A stretch of DNA of 64,000 bases from Thermothelomyces thermophilus ATCC 42464 (GCF_000226095.1 NC_016477.1:682001-746000); one strand, 5' to 3'. Positions 11,044-23,049 are shown, counted from the stretch's first letter. Numbers and translations: made by a program. Notes: generated from the sequence alone by a model not told the origin.

Positions 11044-11805
11044 TATAGGCGGGAGTAGTTGCCTCTTCCGAAACTGTGCAGTGTGTGCTGATGCTGCCCA
11101 AGAGACGGAAGGCAAATGAAAGGCACAATATCGTCAGCTTCGTGACATTCTGCCTTGTTCCTACAGTCCTTCGCCTGGCCAAGTGAGTTTGACGAATGAC
11201 CAAATTAACCGTCTCATTGATTGCTGGGTTGAGCCCATACCACTGCACGCGACAACACTACCTGAGCCGCTTATATAAGTTAAGCAGATTCTTCCAAGTT
11301 AGTGCGGCCAAACTTCTTTGTCTTGATCCGGGAGCGGCCAGTTTCGGTTGCGCTACCCGATTTCGTAGCGTGGCACTCAAGAGAAAAACAAATTTCAAAA
11401 ATCAATCACTGGGCCTCGCGAACTTCGTAGTTGCACGAGACCAATGATCGGGCCAAATGAGAAGGAGCTTATGCGTAAGCGGGGAAGCTGGGAGAGAAAC
11501 AGATTCTCCTACCAAGCGCAGCAGGGTGGCCTGTTCCCTGCTGCCTCGCGCAACCCCCGTCGGGCATCCATCGCTGCGTTGCTCGGCAGAACTCCGCAGA
11601 ACTCTGAACCCATGAATGAATCGATGCCAAAGATCGGGCCTTTGTGTCCCAGCTGCGAACAGATATACCTGGCATTGCTGATTGAAGCCATACCTGTCCC
11701 CGCCTTGCGTAGCAGCCGCGGCAGCGTGCCCAGTTTCTTTGATTTATCTATCCAACAGCCTCTATTGTTTCCTTGTGCCGAGCAGAGAACCACTTCATGT
11801 GCACT

Positions 11806-12165
11806 ATGCTCTCTCGTTTTCTCGTTGTCAAAGACCTCCTCTACCAGTGGGCCTCTCGAGCTCGCCGCTCTCTCCCCTCCATCTGAGACTACTCAGACGC
11901 ACCATGTCCTCCGACACCCCAGGTCCAAGCGGTTCAATGGCGCGCCAGCATCCCCTTTACGCATAAGGGAGAGCCTCAACCGCAGCGGTATGACTTCTGG
12001 GAGCAGGAGAAGAGGATCGATACTCTGAGACCCATTTCCAAGCGGACCGGGACAGAGGGGAAGGCCACGGGATACAAGATCCGCTCCCCGTGGCAGATCA
12101 ACGTTGCTGCTGCTGAAGTTAATTCTTACCTCATTGTCGGCAAGCCCTGTGCCTCTTCGAGGTAG
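11806..12165 (+). pseudogene. Possible small gene or remnant, unrecognised
   Basis: One forward frame is open from 11887 to the TAG at 12163 and contains a protein-like stretch (WRASIPFTHKGEPQPQ, YDFWEQEKRI, TGYKIRSPW) with balanced charge and Trp/Phe content unlike neighbouring noise. It has no ATG of its own. An upstream ATG at 11806 in the same frame is stopped by TGA at 11884, and an ATG at 11904 lies in another frame. Either a short upstream exon splices in (an AG acceptor lies at 11921-11922), or the gene is frameshifted. I do not recognise the family. Strand and frame are reasonably clear; gene status is not. Confidence 0.3.
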
Positions 12166-12990
12166 TTACTTTGCTGTGGTGAAACTTGGCTAACGGCCGG
12201 CAGGATCTGCTGCAAGCCTGTCCATTCCACGTCGACCCTTCAAAAAACAAGAGTCACAGGGCACGGTTGGATTTCACGACACTCGCGCCGCAACTCCGTG
12301 TACCGAAATCATCCGAGTGGAGGGAGGTTGGCCATCCACTTACCTGCGTGGGATCACAGCTTTTTCGACGGAGTGTCAATCAGCAACTTAGTTATCATCT
12401 GCTGACGGAGTACGGAGTAGCACATTGGTACCTCGCCCTGACGAATGCCCAGTACCAACAAGGCTATGATTCTGGGGATTACATTCAGAAAGCTCGTGGC
12501 TAGAACGATTTCCACACACCTATATCTAGTTTGCATAGCGTGACGATATCTGCATCACGTTAGAAAGAAGACTGGGTGAACGCTGAGCGTGGGTAACTCT
12601 GTTCCACGTTGGAAAGACAATCCACGCAATATCGACTCTATCAAGGAGGGAGGGAAAACAAGCCGCCGTTACTGTGGAGGGGCGGCATTTACGTCCAGAA
12701 TGCGTCTTGGCGATTGGAATCGGGGAACCCTGGTCCTGGCGCGTGGTTAGCTGTTTGAACTCCGGTTCATGTGAATGAGCCATTGTCGCGGATCCAGAAG
12801 GAAGCACATTGGTTGGCGGCATAAACATTGGCATAAACATTTTCGCTCTGTTGTTAGCTGTTTCGGTTGATCAGGAGCATGGAATGCCCGCGATGTCCAC
12901 AGAATCGAGCAAGTGGGGGGGGGCCCCTCTTCTACTCTTTTTGAGCCACCCCGCGGGGACGGAAACTTACAGTAATTCGTAGATATGTAT

Positions 12991-13009
12991 GTACATACAT
13001 ACATACATA
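12991..13009. repeat. ATAC microsatellite
   Basis: A run of about four to five ACAT/ATAC units, about 120 bases upstream of the inositol-monophosphatase start codon. Confidence 0.7.
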
Positions 13010-13017
13010 AGGTACCC

Positions 13018-13026
13018 GTATATACC
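13018..13026 (+). promoter_or_regulatory. TATA-like box of the IMPase gene
   Basis: GTATATACC lies about 105 bases before the ATG at 13127. Assigned by motif and distance only. Confidence 0.4.
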
Positions 13027-13126
13027 CCGCCGTGGGCCGACTGCCCCTCCATCGAACCCCAAAACATTCTCACCACCTGCGTCACCTGGACGACCCTTCT
13101 TCACTCTGCGATTGAAAAACGCAGCT

Positions 13127-14165
13127 ATGGCAGAAGTCGACCTCCAAGCGGTCCATGACACACTCGTGTCGGTTGCCTTCGAGGCAGGGCGCATGATCCT
13201 GGCAGCCAACCCAAGCACCGGTTCCACCAACACCAAACTGAACGGTTTGAACAAGCCCCTCCTCCCTCCGTTTCTCCCACCCACCACCACTCACTCCTCG
13301 GAACAAAATGCAACGCAGCTGACCGCGTCCTCTTGCGCCTTCGCCCGCAGCCGTTGACATCGTGACCGAGACGGATAAGGCGGTCGAGCGGATGGTCTCG
13401 ACCCGGCTGCGCGCCGCCTTCCCGACCTTCGCCTTCGTGGGCGAGGAGACGTACCAGGCCGGCGTGACGCGGGTCACGGACGCGCCGACCTTCATCGTCG
13501 ACCCCATCGACGGCACGACCAACTTCGTGCACGGCTTCCCCAACGCCTGCGTCTCGCTCGGCCTGGCCGTCGACCGCGCCCCCGCCGTCGGCGTCGTCTA
13601 CAACCCCTTCCAGGACCTCCTCTTCACCGGCATCAAGGGCAAGGGCAGCTACATGCAGCGCAACGCGTCGCTCGAGGAAGGGCGCGGCCGCGGGGAGAAG
13701 GTGAGGCTGCCGCTGAGCAGCGCCGGCGGGACGCGGCCGCCGCCCGCGCTGGGGAACCTGAGCTCGGCGCTCGTCTCGATCGAGTGGGGCAGCCAGCGGG
13801 ACGGGGACAACTTTGAGCTCAAGGCGAGGACGTTCCGGAAGCTGGCGGCCTCCAAGGAGAACGGAGGCGGCATGATCGGCGGCATGAGGTCGCTGGGGAG
13901 CGCCGCGCTGAACCTGTGCGCGTGCGCGGCCGGCCAGCTGGACATGTACTGGGAGGGCGGGTGCTACGCCTGGGACGTCGCGGCCGGTTGGTGCATCCTG
14001 AACGAGGCCGGCGGTCGGATGGTGAGCGGGAATCCCGGAGGGTGGGAGACGGAGTTGGACTCGAGGGTGTACCTCGCCGTCAGGGGCGCCAGCAGCGGGC
14101 AGGAGGAGCTGGTGAAAGAGTTCTGGGACGTCATCGGCGATGGTAAGATGGATTACAAGCACTAG
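13127..14165 (+). CDS. Inositol monophosphatase family protein
   Basis: Two exons, 13127-13244 and 13351-14165, encode 310 residues; the 106-bp intron (GTTTGA...CCGCAG) restores the frame as KLNAVDIVTETD. The metal-binding residues of the family are all visible: the G70-E71-E72 motif, D90-P-I-D93-G-T-T96 in FIVDPIDGTTNFVHGFP, and W247-D248 in CYAWDVAAGW. Length is slightly above the usual 260-290 because of a charged insert near residues 145-160 (LEEGRGRGEK). It should hydrolyse inositol monophosphate (Mg-dependent, lithium-sensitive in the family) in the cytosol, feeding the myo-inositol pool; quinate-cluster homologues exist, but no quinate genes are seen nearby. Strong third-position GC bias supports the exons. 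Confidence 0.93.
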
Positions 14166-16226
14166 ACGGGGTCGTGCCTGAGCCAGCCAGGCGGATAGGG
14201 AAAGACAGAGGCGGAGGGTCTTTAGACTGTGCCAACAATAGAATTAACAAGTAGATGTACGGCTTGGAAGTAATATACCATCACTGCTGTCCGAACTGCC
14301 ATGGCAAAACCATTTCATCTAGACAATTCACAAGCACAATTGAGGACTTCGCCAACTTAGTACAATACCCAGTCCTTTGCAGTAGAATTTTGAGACCGAG
14401 AAGAGATTTGGGGATTTTTTTTCAGGGACGGGGATGTCCGATATCCCCAGGGATTTTCATTATCGTTTCAGGCCCCTGGGTGGAAGTTCGCAGCCGTACT
14501 ATGTAAGGAGGACCCAACCGCCATATCCGCCATGGTCCGAAGTAAGGACCGAAAGCCGATAAGTGTCTGACCCTGGCATCCTCCACAAATAGGCATGGCT
14601 CTTGCTCGGCGGGTCCCCTGACTTCAGATAAAGCGTCGTGCTTGTCATCTGCACTACGGAATTACAATTGAAGTCCGTACCCCGCAGCAAAGTGCAAAAC
14701 TGCATAGTAGTGTGTATAAAGAACTCGCAAAGAGCTGAGCATACGACGCTGGTATAGGTGTGTAGGCATGCTCCGTACGACGGTCATTTTAAAAAAAGCA
14801 CAGACCACAGACCCCGATCCTGCAGGGCTCGGGAGGCGCAAAGCAAAGGGATTGGTTGACTCAAGGCGAGAATGATAAAAACTTATCAGCCAGCAAGGTT
14901 TGCTGCCAACTTGATGAGCCCAACCGTCGCCGTCCGGATATCGGAGGCTGCACTTATCATGATGAAACATATCTGCCGAAACAACATCTCATGGTTGATA
15001 AGGGCTCACCGCTTCGCATCGCTTAGCGCGGCATTGGCTCCCGACAGGCATCAATGCAGGACCGGAGAGGATGCTGATCCCTCTCGGCGCACGGCAACGG
15101 AGAGAGATGGAGGTAGAGCACAGCCGGAGATACTCGGATGGCAGTTGCCCCAGACCGACGGTGAAAGGCAACGTGGCGGTGGCCAGCCAATCCGAGCGTT
15201 TCCATGACCTGATGGAAAAGAGGGATGTCAAGCGACGGAGTATCGAGGCGCCAAACCAAGAATGCTTTCCCCACAAAAGCTTGGCGCGCTAGCGTGCGTT
15301 GAGGCTGCAAGGATTGCAGCCAACCCTTGTTGCCTGTTCTCGGTTCCTGCGCCACACTGTCTAGTTGCCGCCGGTCATGAGAAGGCCGTGCAGACCAGGA
15401 CTCGTGTGACCGGGGTCTGAAGACGTGAAAAAGTAGATTCCTCTTTCCAATCTTTATAAACAACACATTATTGAACCATCTCGCCGATAGGAGTGTTGCA
15501 AGACTCATAGGAAAAAGACTGAGGTGCAAATACATTACACTAAGCCCTAACGTCCCACACCGTGTCCGTACAGTAAGCGAGCGCACAGGCGGGGCGTCCG
15601 GTCCGGGCTGCCGAGTGTGTTGATGAAACTTGCCAGAGGGGCAACAACGTTGGGGCTCGGTCCGAGACCCGATCGGCTCACTTGACAACAATCAACGCTT
15701 TCACTGAGCAGCGCGTGCCAATTGCAGATGACGCAGGAACGATTGGCCCTGTGGTTAAAACGGGGAGGGCACGGAAGCAGCAACCTGCATGGTGTCCACA
15801 GGCCCCTGTTCCGGTTCGTTCGTTCATGGAGACGGTGCCGGGAAACGGTCGGGGGACTGTGTCTGGAACCGGCTCGAACCCTCTCAACCCGGTCCTGGCC
15901 GGCCGGTCGAGAGCACGGTCCATTATCAACCGCAGCCCTGGGGCTCTGTCCAAAATTTTGCAGAGTGGCACCACGCCAGCCCATCATCTGCCCCTCCTTG
16001 GCTGGGTCGGCATTTTTCTTAAAAATCTCTTTTGTGTTCTCGGTGTGCCCGGCACCGGCGCCTACTTCCTCTTCTCCCAAAAACCACCCACCAGCGAACC
16101 TCCAGTGACCTCTTCTCACTGCGACTCGAGAGTGACAACTTGGGCAAGCAGCAGAGCGAGTTTACTGTGACGCAACACCGATTCGGTGCTGCGGACAGCG
16201 TAAGGTTGAAGCCATACTGCGAAGCA
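14166..16226. other. Intergenic, no gene seen
   Basis: A 2-kb gap. Frames such as 15023-15691 on the minus strand are long but lack any recognisable motif and overlap equally open frames on the other strand. The GC-rich CT-containing stretch from about 15700 to 16200 is probably the transporter promoter and 5' leader. Confidence 0.55.
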
Positions 16227-18024
16227 ATGACTCTAACACAAAGAAAAAGTCACCGTGACCCGGATGCGTTCCCCACCGTCCAGCTCTTTGTCCTAGGTAG
16301 GTTGGCTATTCTATCCCCCCGCGCGATCGTGCGTTCCGTGTGTGAGAGTCCCAGGCCAAGGAAGGCTAATCACCGAGTACCCATGCGCATCATGCAGCCA
16401 TCGTCCGCCTCGCCGAGCCCATTGCGCTCACCTCCATCTTCCCCTATGCCTGGGCTCTCATCAAGCGCTTCCAGGTCGGCAACGAAGATGACGCCTCGTT
16501 CTATGCGGGCCTGCTCATCTCGGCCTTCTCCCTGGCCGAAGCCCTGATGGGCATGTACTGGGGCAGCTTGTCGGATCGAGTTGGCCGCAAGCCTGTCCTG
16601 CTGCTGGGGTGCATCGGCACCATGTTCAGCATGATCGTGGTCGGCATTGCCCAGAACATCTGGATCGCCCTGGTTGGGCGTACCGTCGGCGGTCTGCTGA
16701 ATGGCAACATTGGCGTCATCCAGACCATGGTCGGCGAGTTGGTTACGAAGCCAGAGCATGAACGTGAGTTTTCCTCATCCCGCCTTCGCTCCGGTTGTTG
16801 TGCATAGCATTTGCTGACTTTAGCAGCTCGTGCCTTCTCCATCAGTAAGTGCCGGACATACTCTGTCTTCCCGTTCTGTTTGGGACGTTACTAACCCCAC
16901 AAGTGCCCTTTGTCTGGAGCATCGGAACCATCATTGGCCCTATCATTGGGGGTCTCTTTGCTGACCCCCACGAGTCATACCCCGACCTGTTTCCCAACGG
17001 CTCTCTCTTCGAACGTTTCCCGTATCTCCTGCCGAACCTCATCTGCGCCGCCATGCTCCTCGTGAGCATCATACTCGGCTACTTCTTGCTTGAGGAGACG
17101 CACCCTGACATGCAGCCGCGCGTACTCCTGCCAAACGACACCTTCCTCTCGGAGAACACGCCCCTGATCGAAACCTCGGACGCAATGAAGCGTCCGGCCG
17201 TCGACCTCCGCGACGAGAACTACGGCACCATGCGCTCGCGCGACGCCGCCGCCTCCTGTCCGACTCCTGGCTGGACTACCAAAGAGGGAGTACGACCCGC
17301 AAGTGTCTTCTGCAAGCGTATCATGGCCGTCGTCATCTCCCTCTCGATCTTCACTTATCACTCGATGACCTTCGACCACCTCCTTCCCATCTTCTTCGAG
17401 GATGACCGCGCCCCGACCTCGGGCGCCACCGTCCACGCCTCCCTACGCGCCCTCTCCGGTCTCGGCGTTCCCAGAAACAGCCTCCTCTACTCACCTGGTG
17501 GCCTGGGCCTCTCCATGCAGGCTGTCGGCGTCATCATGGCCGTGCAAGGCGCCATTGCCCTCTTCATGCAGGCCATCGTCTTCCCGCTCGCAGCCGAGCG
17601 CGTCGGCGTGTACCGGCTGTTCCTGTTCGTTACGGTGCTGCATCCGGTCGTCTACGCCCTCGTTCCCTGGTTGCTGTACGTCCCCGAGCCCTTGCTATAC
17701 CCGGCCATCTACTGCGTCCTGGTCGTTCGCAACTTCTTCTCCATCCTGCTGTACCCACTCCTTCTCATCCTGATCAAGGAGGCGACGCCGAGCTCGACGA
17801 TCCTGGGCAAGGTGAACGGCCTGGCGGCTAGCGCAGGCGCCGCGTGCCGGATGGTGGCGCCGCCCGTGGCCGGATATCTGTACGCCTTGGGGAAGAAAAT
17901 GGATTGTACCGCGCTGGCTTGGTACGGGAGTACCGTCGTCGCCGTTGTCGGTGCGGTGCAGTGCTTCTCAGTTAAGAGGGACCGAGAAGATAATGGGAAG
18001 CGCCCCGAGGATGTGGAGGCATAG
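16227..18024 (+). CDS. Major facilitator superfamily transporter, DHA1-like
   Basis: Four exons, 16227-16296, 16398-16763, 16827-16844 and 16904-18024, give 524 residues. The third exon is only 18 bases and supplies the join PEHEPRAFSIMPF across two phase-1 introns (GTGAGT...GCAG and GTAAGT...CAAG). The protein has about 12 hydrophobic segments, MFS motif A at residues 79-88 (GSLSDRVGRK) after helix 2, a VGRTVGGLLNGN segment in helix 4 and WSIGTIIGPIIGG in helix 5. A long hydrophilic loop (roughly residues 230-290) divides the two halves. Closest recognisable types are DHA1-like H+ antiporters of the yeast YCR023C / plant ZIFL kind. The substrate cannot be read from sequence; a plasma-membrane or vacuolar location is inferred. 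Confidence 0.9.
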
Positions 18025-19060
18025 GAGAAGAAAAAAAAACAAAAAAAAACGCTGTACAGGATGTTGGCGGAAAGCGTTGAGAAAATCCGAAAAAGAAGCA
18101 TTGATTTTGGCCGATGACATGGTCTTTTTTCCTGGTTGGGTTGATAGAATCGGCGGCTGGCACGCGATACACGGGCGTGGGCACGGGATTAGCACGGCAC
18201 AAGGAGTTTCGGTTCTGTCACGAGGTGTGTTACGGTTGCCTGGTTAGCGGGGCGTTGAAATCGGTATGATGACTGTTATGACTTGGTGATGAAGTCATGG
18301 GTTCACCAGAGGGGTTTGCTACGGAGACCGGAGATAGAGAGGTGATACCAATGAAAAACCAATAGTATAACTTGCAGGTCGATTATAATTAGTGTTATCA
18401 TCTATAACGGTCGTGGCATCCCATGGATAAGCGGCACTTGTATAAACTTTGCCGCTATGCTCGTTCGTTTGACTTTCGTGTTCCTTCCTCTTGCTACTAA
18501 ATATCATATCTGAGTAGCAATTTAATGAGAGCGGAGCGGTCAAAAGAAGAGGGAAAGAAAGCCCGAGATAACGATGCAAACTACCGAGGTAAGCTCGACA
18601 TTGCTTCCTAGTCTATACTTACATCTTAATTCCGTCTACGGGTCATTCTCCCTTAAATGGTGAAACACTGTCGTCACTGTGTGTTTACCCTGGATGCTGG
18701 GAGCGCGAAAGCACGTCCAACATGATGGAATAATTTACACGGAGGAGCACGGATATGCGCGATAAGTAACCCTGTAAATAAACTTCGACATTTGCCACAA
18801 CCAGCTGCAGGGTGTTCAGATCATGAGCTCGATTCCTGCCTAGGGAGGCAAGTACCTATCTTCTCCCCGGACCTCCCTATAAATATCGACCAAAACTTGA
18901 ATTGCGCTCGAGGGATGCTGTTAGGGGCACTAGGGTCAAGTGACATTTTCAGTTATCTGCAAAAGTATCTTACCGAGCGCGAGGATGACCATGCAAAAGG
19001 ACGTTGGTTATTATAGCATTTGGCTATCTGTAGGTCAGATCTGACTGACCTACCAACAGG
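18025..19060. other. Last normal-composition DNA before the repeat block
   Basis: Contains the 3' region of the transporter gene with A-rich runs just after the stop codon and then anonymous sequence without a supportable gene. Composition is still like the gene compartment up to about 19,020. Confidence 0.6.
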
Positions 19061-21336
19061 GATAACAAGCCAGGGTTAACATGTATTTAGACAGCTTCTC
19101 TAAGTGCCTCTAGCACTTAGAACAATCAACACTTTTATTACCTACTTCTATAGACCGTAACAGTTAGTCTAGGAGTGCTACCTACTATATAAATACCGCT
19201 ATAGTATCGTACCTTTATAGCCCCTCTAAACTATACTAGTTATAGCTACTAAGCTATAGCAAGTAGTACCTACTACCGGTTTAAATCTATAATCTTGTTA
19301 CTAATTGTAAGCGTTTGAACGCTATAAGAGACTATTTGCCTAGGTAAGCAATTATATCCTTCTGCTTAAGTAGATGCCTAAATGGTTAGATACGATAGTA
19401 ATAGTAACTCTATTAAGATCTAATAAACGAGCCTAAACTATAATAAGTATATTAGATCTACTGCTTTATCGTTAAAAACGCCTACTAGCGTTAGGTTTAG
19501 AGGCTTACCTTAATGGAACTTCGAATCCTTAAGCTAGTAATATTTCTTGAAGAGGCTAACTACTATTTAGCTTATATATAAGACTTTAATAACTACCTAA
19601 TTAATAAAGATTACCTAGAGTTATAAAATCTTAATAAGTATACGTTAAAGGGACTTATAAACTGCTTTATTAAGTGCCTTCCTTAGCTTTTGGATTAGGC
19701 GCTTATTCTATTATTACTATTAGAAGTAAGAACTATATTAAAAGTATAAGTTTAGGAGGAATCCTAATTTAAGGGACCTTTAGAGACCTTAAAAATGCTA
19801 AGTCCTAATGGCCTAGTTTAATAATTTACTATATTACTAGAAACAGCTCTATAAAGGATAACTCTACCTATTAGCCTACTAGAGCTACTAGAGATACTAA
19901 GGCCTAAGCTAAACCTAATAGGTCTAAGTTAATAAGGTAATTAGGTACTAAGTAGACCTATTAGTAAGCTAGTGCTAACCCTCTAAGGCACTACTTAGCA
20001 CCTCTAGAACTAAACCTCTGTCTAGTTAGATAAGGAGGAGCCTCGGCTTAAAATGTCTAGGGCGTCTAAGTATTCGCGGTCATAGCAGGCAAGTCCGACC
20101 ATCTGGATAGCAACGACGATAAGGGCAAAGGCGGCGATAGTGATATCCCTCTAGATAGACGTAAAGGAGTCTACTTACGTAGAAAAAGATATCCCTAACT
20201 TATAAAAGAAAGAAAAACTATATCCTACTACTCTAATCTATTAGAGTAAATAAGTATTAAAAGCTATCTATTGTTCTTGTCTTTCTTATCTAGCGCCCTT
20301 AGATAGGTAACTCCTATTTATATCTATTATATATAGTAAAGCTCTATAGAACTAGAAAAACAAAACTATACCTTATATTCCTTTAGTTATATTAAGAACT
20401 TCTAGCCCTAGTCTATACTTCCCTTTCGAATTTGCCCTAAGGCTCCTATTAGCAAATTTAGACCTAAAACCTTATTTACGTTCTTTATAATACCTAGCTT
20501 ACTTAGCTCTACTATTACCTTTAGGTAAGGGCTATTTCTTAGATACCTAATGCCTTTACTAGGCTTTTACTTTAGTATCTAATATATCTTAGCCTATAAA
20601 CTATAGTAGGTATTTAGGAACTAGCTTAAGATCTTTAGGCCTTAAACGTTTAAATAGTAAGGGCTAAGTCTATTTAGTAGGATTATTATTAGGATAACGC
20701 TAACGAGCCTATCCTTTCTTAGTAGCTTAGGTCGAGTATATCTCTTATATCTATACTAGCTTACTTACCTTTGTCTTAGTCTAACTAGGTAGCTATTATA
20801 TTACTAAAGGTACCTACTTTATTAGTTACTATTATTATAACCTTAAAGGTTTTCCTTATCCTTCTATAGCTATAAGTTACTCCTCTACCTATTTTACTAT
20901 ATACTAGTAGATAGCTATCCTTAGCTTATAGAGATACTTAAGCGCCTATTAAAGTAGCTAAGGTAGCCTAAGTCCCTTAGGTACCTTGCTAAAGAACCGC
21001 TAAATAGTATTATCTAAAGGAACTTAGCGATCCTTTTTTATAACCAATTACTCCTTTATCAGTAGTAGATTATCCTTTCCTTTCTCTATCTAGATAGAGA
21101 TAACCGATTTTGCCTATCTTAGTTCTAGCTATAGCTATAGAACCGGCGGCCTATAAAGTAGCTTATCTATAGGCTACCTAGGTAGTTAATAAGGGTAGAT
21201 ATCCTCCTAAGGGTTCTTTAGCTTTTTTAGCTAAAAGGAGCTATTAGGTGAATAGCCTAAAGCTATCTAGATTATTCTAAGCTAGAGCATTAACATCTTA
21301 TTCTTAGCCTTTATTACTTTTAGCCTTATATATAGA
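19061..21336. other. Old RIP-mutated sequence flanking element I
   Basis: AT-rich, TpA-rich DNA with stop codons in all frames, interpreted as very old repeat sequence altered by RIP. A perfect 8-bp inverted repeat (CTAAGTGC / GCACTTAG) sits at 19100-19120 near the border. A small less-mutated, GC-richer island lies at about 20051-20165. The last five bases (21332-21336, ATAGA) are the target duplication of element I. I could not identify a protein family. Confidence 0.6.
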
Positions 21337-21764
21337 TATAACAAACCTAACTTAGACTTCTTCTAAAAGGGTTCAGACAAAGGTAGATTAAGCGGGATAA
21401 GTAGGCAGGTCGTCTAAAGGATTTAGTAAAGCCAAAGGGTTTATAATAACACTATAATTATCTCTTATAGTAGTTAGTAATACTTAGTATAAGTACTATA
21501 ATTATAGGTTACTATTACTAGTAAACTCCTAGAGTCTATCGTAATAAGTGACTATCTATATATATATATAATCCTAGGATCACTAATAGTCATAATAATC
21601 CTCTATACTAGCTTACCTAGCTCATGTCGTAAGTTAGTAATCCTCTACTAGGATCATTTCTTGCCAAGTATAATCCTATCTTAATTAGCCTATTATTTCT
21701 ACTATCCTATTAGTCTATTAGGGGGGCGGCTTAAGCAGTATCCTATATATATATTTCTATAATA
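21337..21764 (-). repeat. Element I 3' LTR (type-1 U3)
   Basis: 428 bp. Read on the minus strand it starts at 21764 and ends at 21337; both ends are RIP-altered forms of TGTCACGG...GTTTGTCACA. The U3-side half is the type shared with elements III and V. Confidence 0.85.
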
Positions 21765-21775
21765 CAATGCCCTTC

Positions 21776-22227
21776 TATGACAAACCCAACTTAGACTTCT
21801 TCTAAAAGGGTTCAGACAGAGGTAAATTAAGCAGGACAAGCGTATAGGTCGTCTAAGGGATTCGGTAAAGCCAAAGGGTTTATAACAACACTAGAGTTAT
21901 CTCTCATAGTAGTTAGCAGTACTTAGTATAAGTACTATGATTATAGGTTGCTATCACTAGTAAACTCCCAGAGTCCACTATAACGAGTGATTATTTATAT
22001 ATATATATACTTCTGTCGGTCGCTTATAGTCCCTTCCTAGCCTGCCCTAGGATCGCCTTTAGTAGCTGGCTATCCTCCGCTATCTTTCCCTTTTAGTAAT
22101 TGTTCGCCCGTAGTAGCCTATACTCCCTAGCGATCCCGTATTAGCCTCGCTCTGTGCCCTTCTTGATTGGTGGCTCGTTTAGCCTACTACGCCCTACCGG
22201 GTTATGGTATATGGTTGGCTTGTGACA
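21776..22227 (-). repeat. Element II 3' LTR (type-2 U3)
   Basis: 452 bp, RIP-altered terminal TG/CA. The half toward 22227 is the GC-richer type-2 U3, shared with the solo LTR at 37184-37636. Confidence 0.87.
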
Positions 22228-22345
22228 CAATGCCCCCTCTTTAGGGCTTTTGACCTAAAAGCTTCTTATAACTTGTTTTAAATACTATTAATACCCCTTT
22301 TTTTCCCTGTAGGTAACGTTCTTCTCTTACTAGCTTCCTTCTACT

Positions 22346-23040
22346 ATGGCTAATTATATTCCTAGGAACTGTTACGATCTTAAGCATAAACGATACGCTA
22401 TTATAATTAAGATTAAGCAAGAGGGTTACGAGGTCGCTATACCTTGCGAGCGTTATTAGAATACGAAGCCGTAAAAGCGTTATATAATAATAGAGGGTTT
22501 GAACAAGTGTTAGAACTATATTTGTATAGGCAAGAAGTATAGTAGCCTGAACATTATAGATGCCTATAGGTTCCTTATTGTTTTCCTTTATAGTCCTAGG
22601 TTATTAACTGTCTTAGTCCTTTCGAATTTGTTAGAGCAGGAGAAGGTTTCGAAAGAAATTACTAAGACCGAGGCGCTTCTTGCTTAGATACTAAGCCGTT
22701 TAAGTTAATTACGTCGTTTGTAGCAATCCCTACGCGATTATGGTACCGAGGTTTTTCGTTGTAGTGTAGCTTGTCTAGAGGAGGAGGAAGAACTAAATAC
22801 TCCTCTACCAATATCGGAGACGTAGACCCTCGCGGGTCAGGCTTAGGCATTAGGTACTTTTGACGTGCTTAATTAGGAGTTAATCGGGTTAGATCCTAGT
22901 TCTAATTCTAGTAGGTTCCCCTCTTTTTCTATTAGGGAATAGGCTTTAGAGCCGGTTCTTATAGCTAGTTAGGATTCTGCTAGTAGAATTACTTTAGTTT
23001 CTTAGGGTAACTTAGGTTCTTAACTAGTTCCTATAAGTTA
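22346..23040 (+). pseudogene. Antisense cysteine-motif ORF of element II
   Basis: Opposite in strand to gag-pol. It begins with ATG at 22346 (MANYIPRNCYDLKHKR) and keeps a recognisable order: basic N-terminus, a segment with IPCE and NYICIGKKYS where several Cys have become Tyr or a stop (G-to-A), then a charged, probably helical stretch with Leu-Arg-Arg repeats, then an acidic segment ending in LVS near 23,010. The spacing CX2C...C...CX2C resembles small fungal zinc-binding proteins often annotated as hypothetical next to gypsy elements. Stops at several TAG codons make it a pseudogene. Its end meets the chromodomain end of pol tail to tail. Confidence 0.6.
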
Positions 23041-23049
23041 TCTTCTAAT

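Larger units (their letters stand above)
11046..13126. other. Intergenic, apart from one possible small gene
   Basis: Only the candidate at 11806-12165 looks partly protein-like. Open frames elsewhere (for example 11444-12028 and 12526-12840) have no protein-like composition or conserved segments. A microsatellite of ATAC units and a TATA-like site lie just before the next gene. Confidence 0.5.

Noticed and set aside
11444-12028. 194-codon open frame on the plus strand
   Set aside because: Ser/Pro/Arg-rich translation without conserved segments; it overlaps the better frame of the 11806-12165 candidate.
12354-12840. Overlapping minus-strand ORFs
   Set aside because: Short, no motifs, not supported by splice signals.
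13125-14162. 345-codon open frame on the minus strand
   Set aside because: Antisense shadow of the inositol monophosphatase gene, Arg/Pro/Ala-rich low-complexity translation.
15023-15691. 222-codon open frame on the minus strand
   Set aside because: No motif, start context or protein-like composition; the opposite strand is similarly open.
1-19000. Search for tRNA or rRNA genes
   Set aside because: No cloverleaf with A and B boxes or rRNA-like sequence was recognisable by eye; absence is not proven.
21337-22227. Two LTRs side by side read as a tandem solo-LTR array
   Set aside because: Target duplications show that the first belongs to element I and the second to nested element II.
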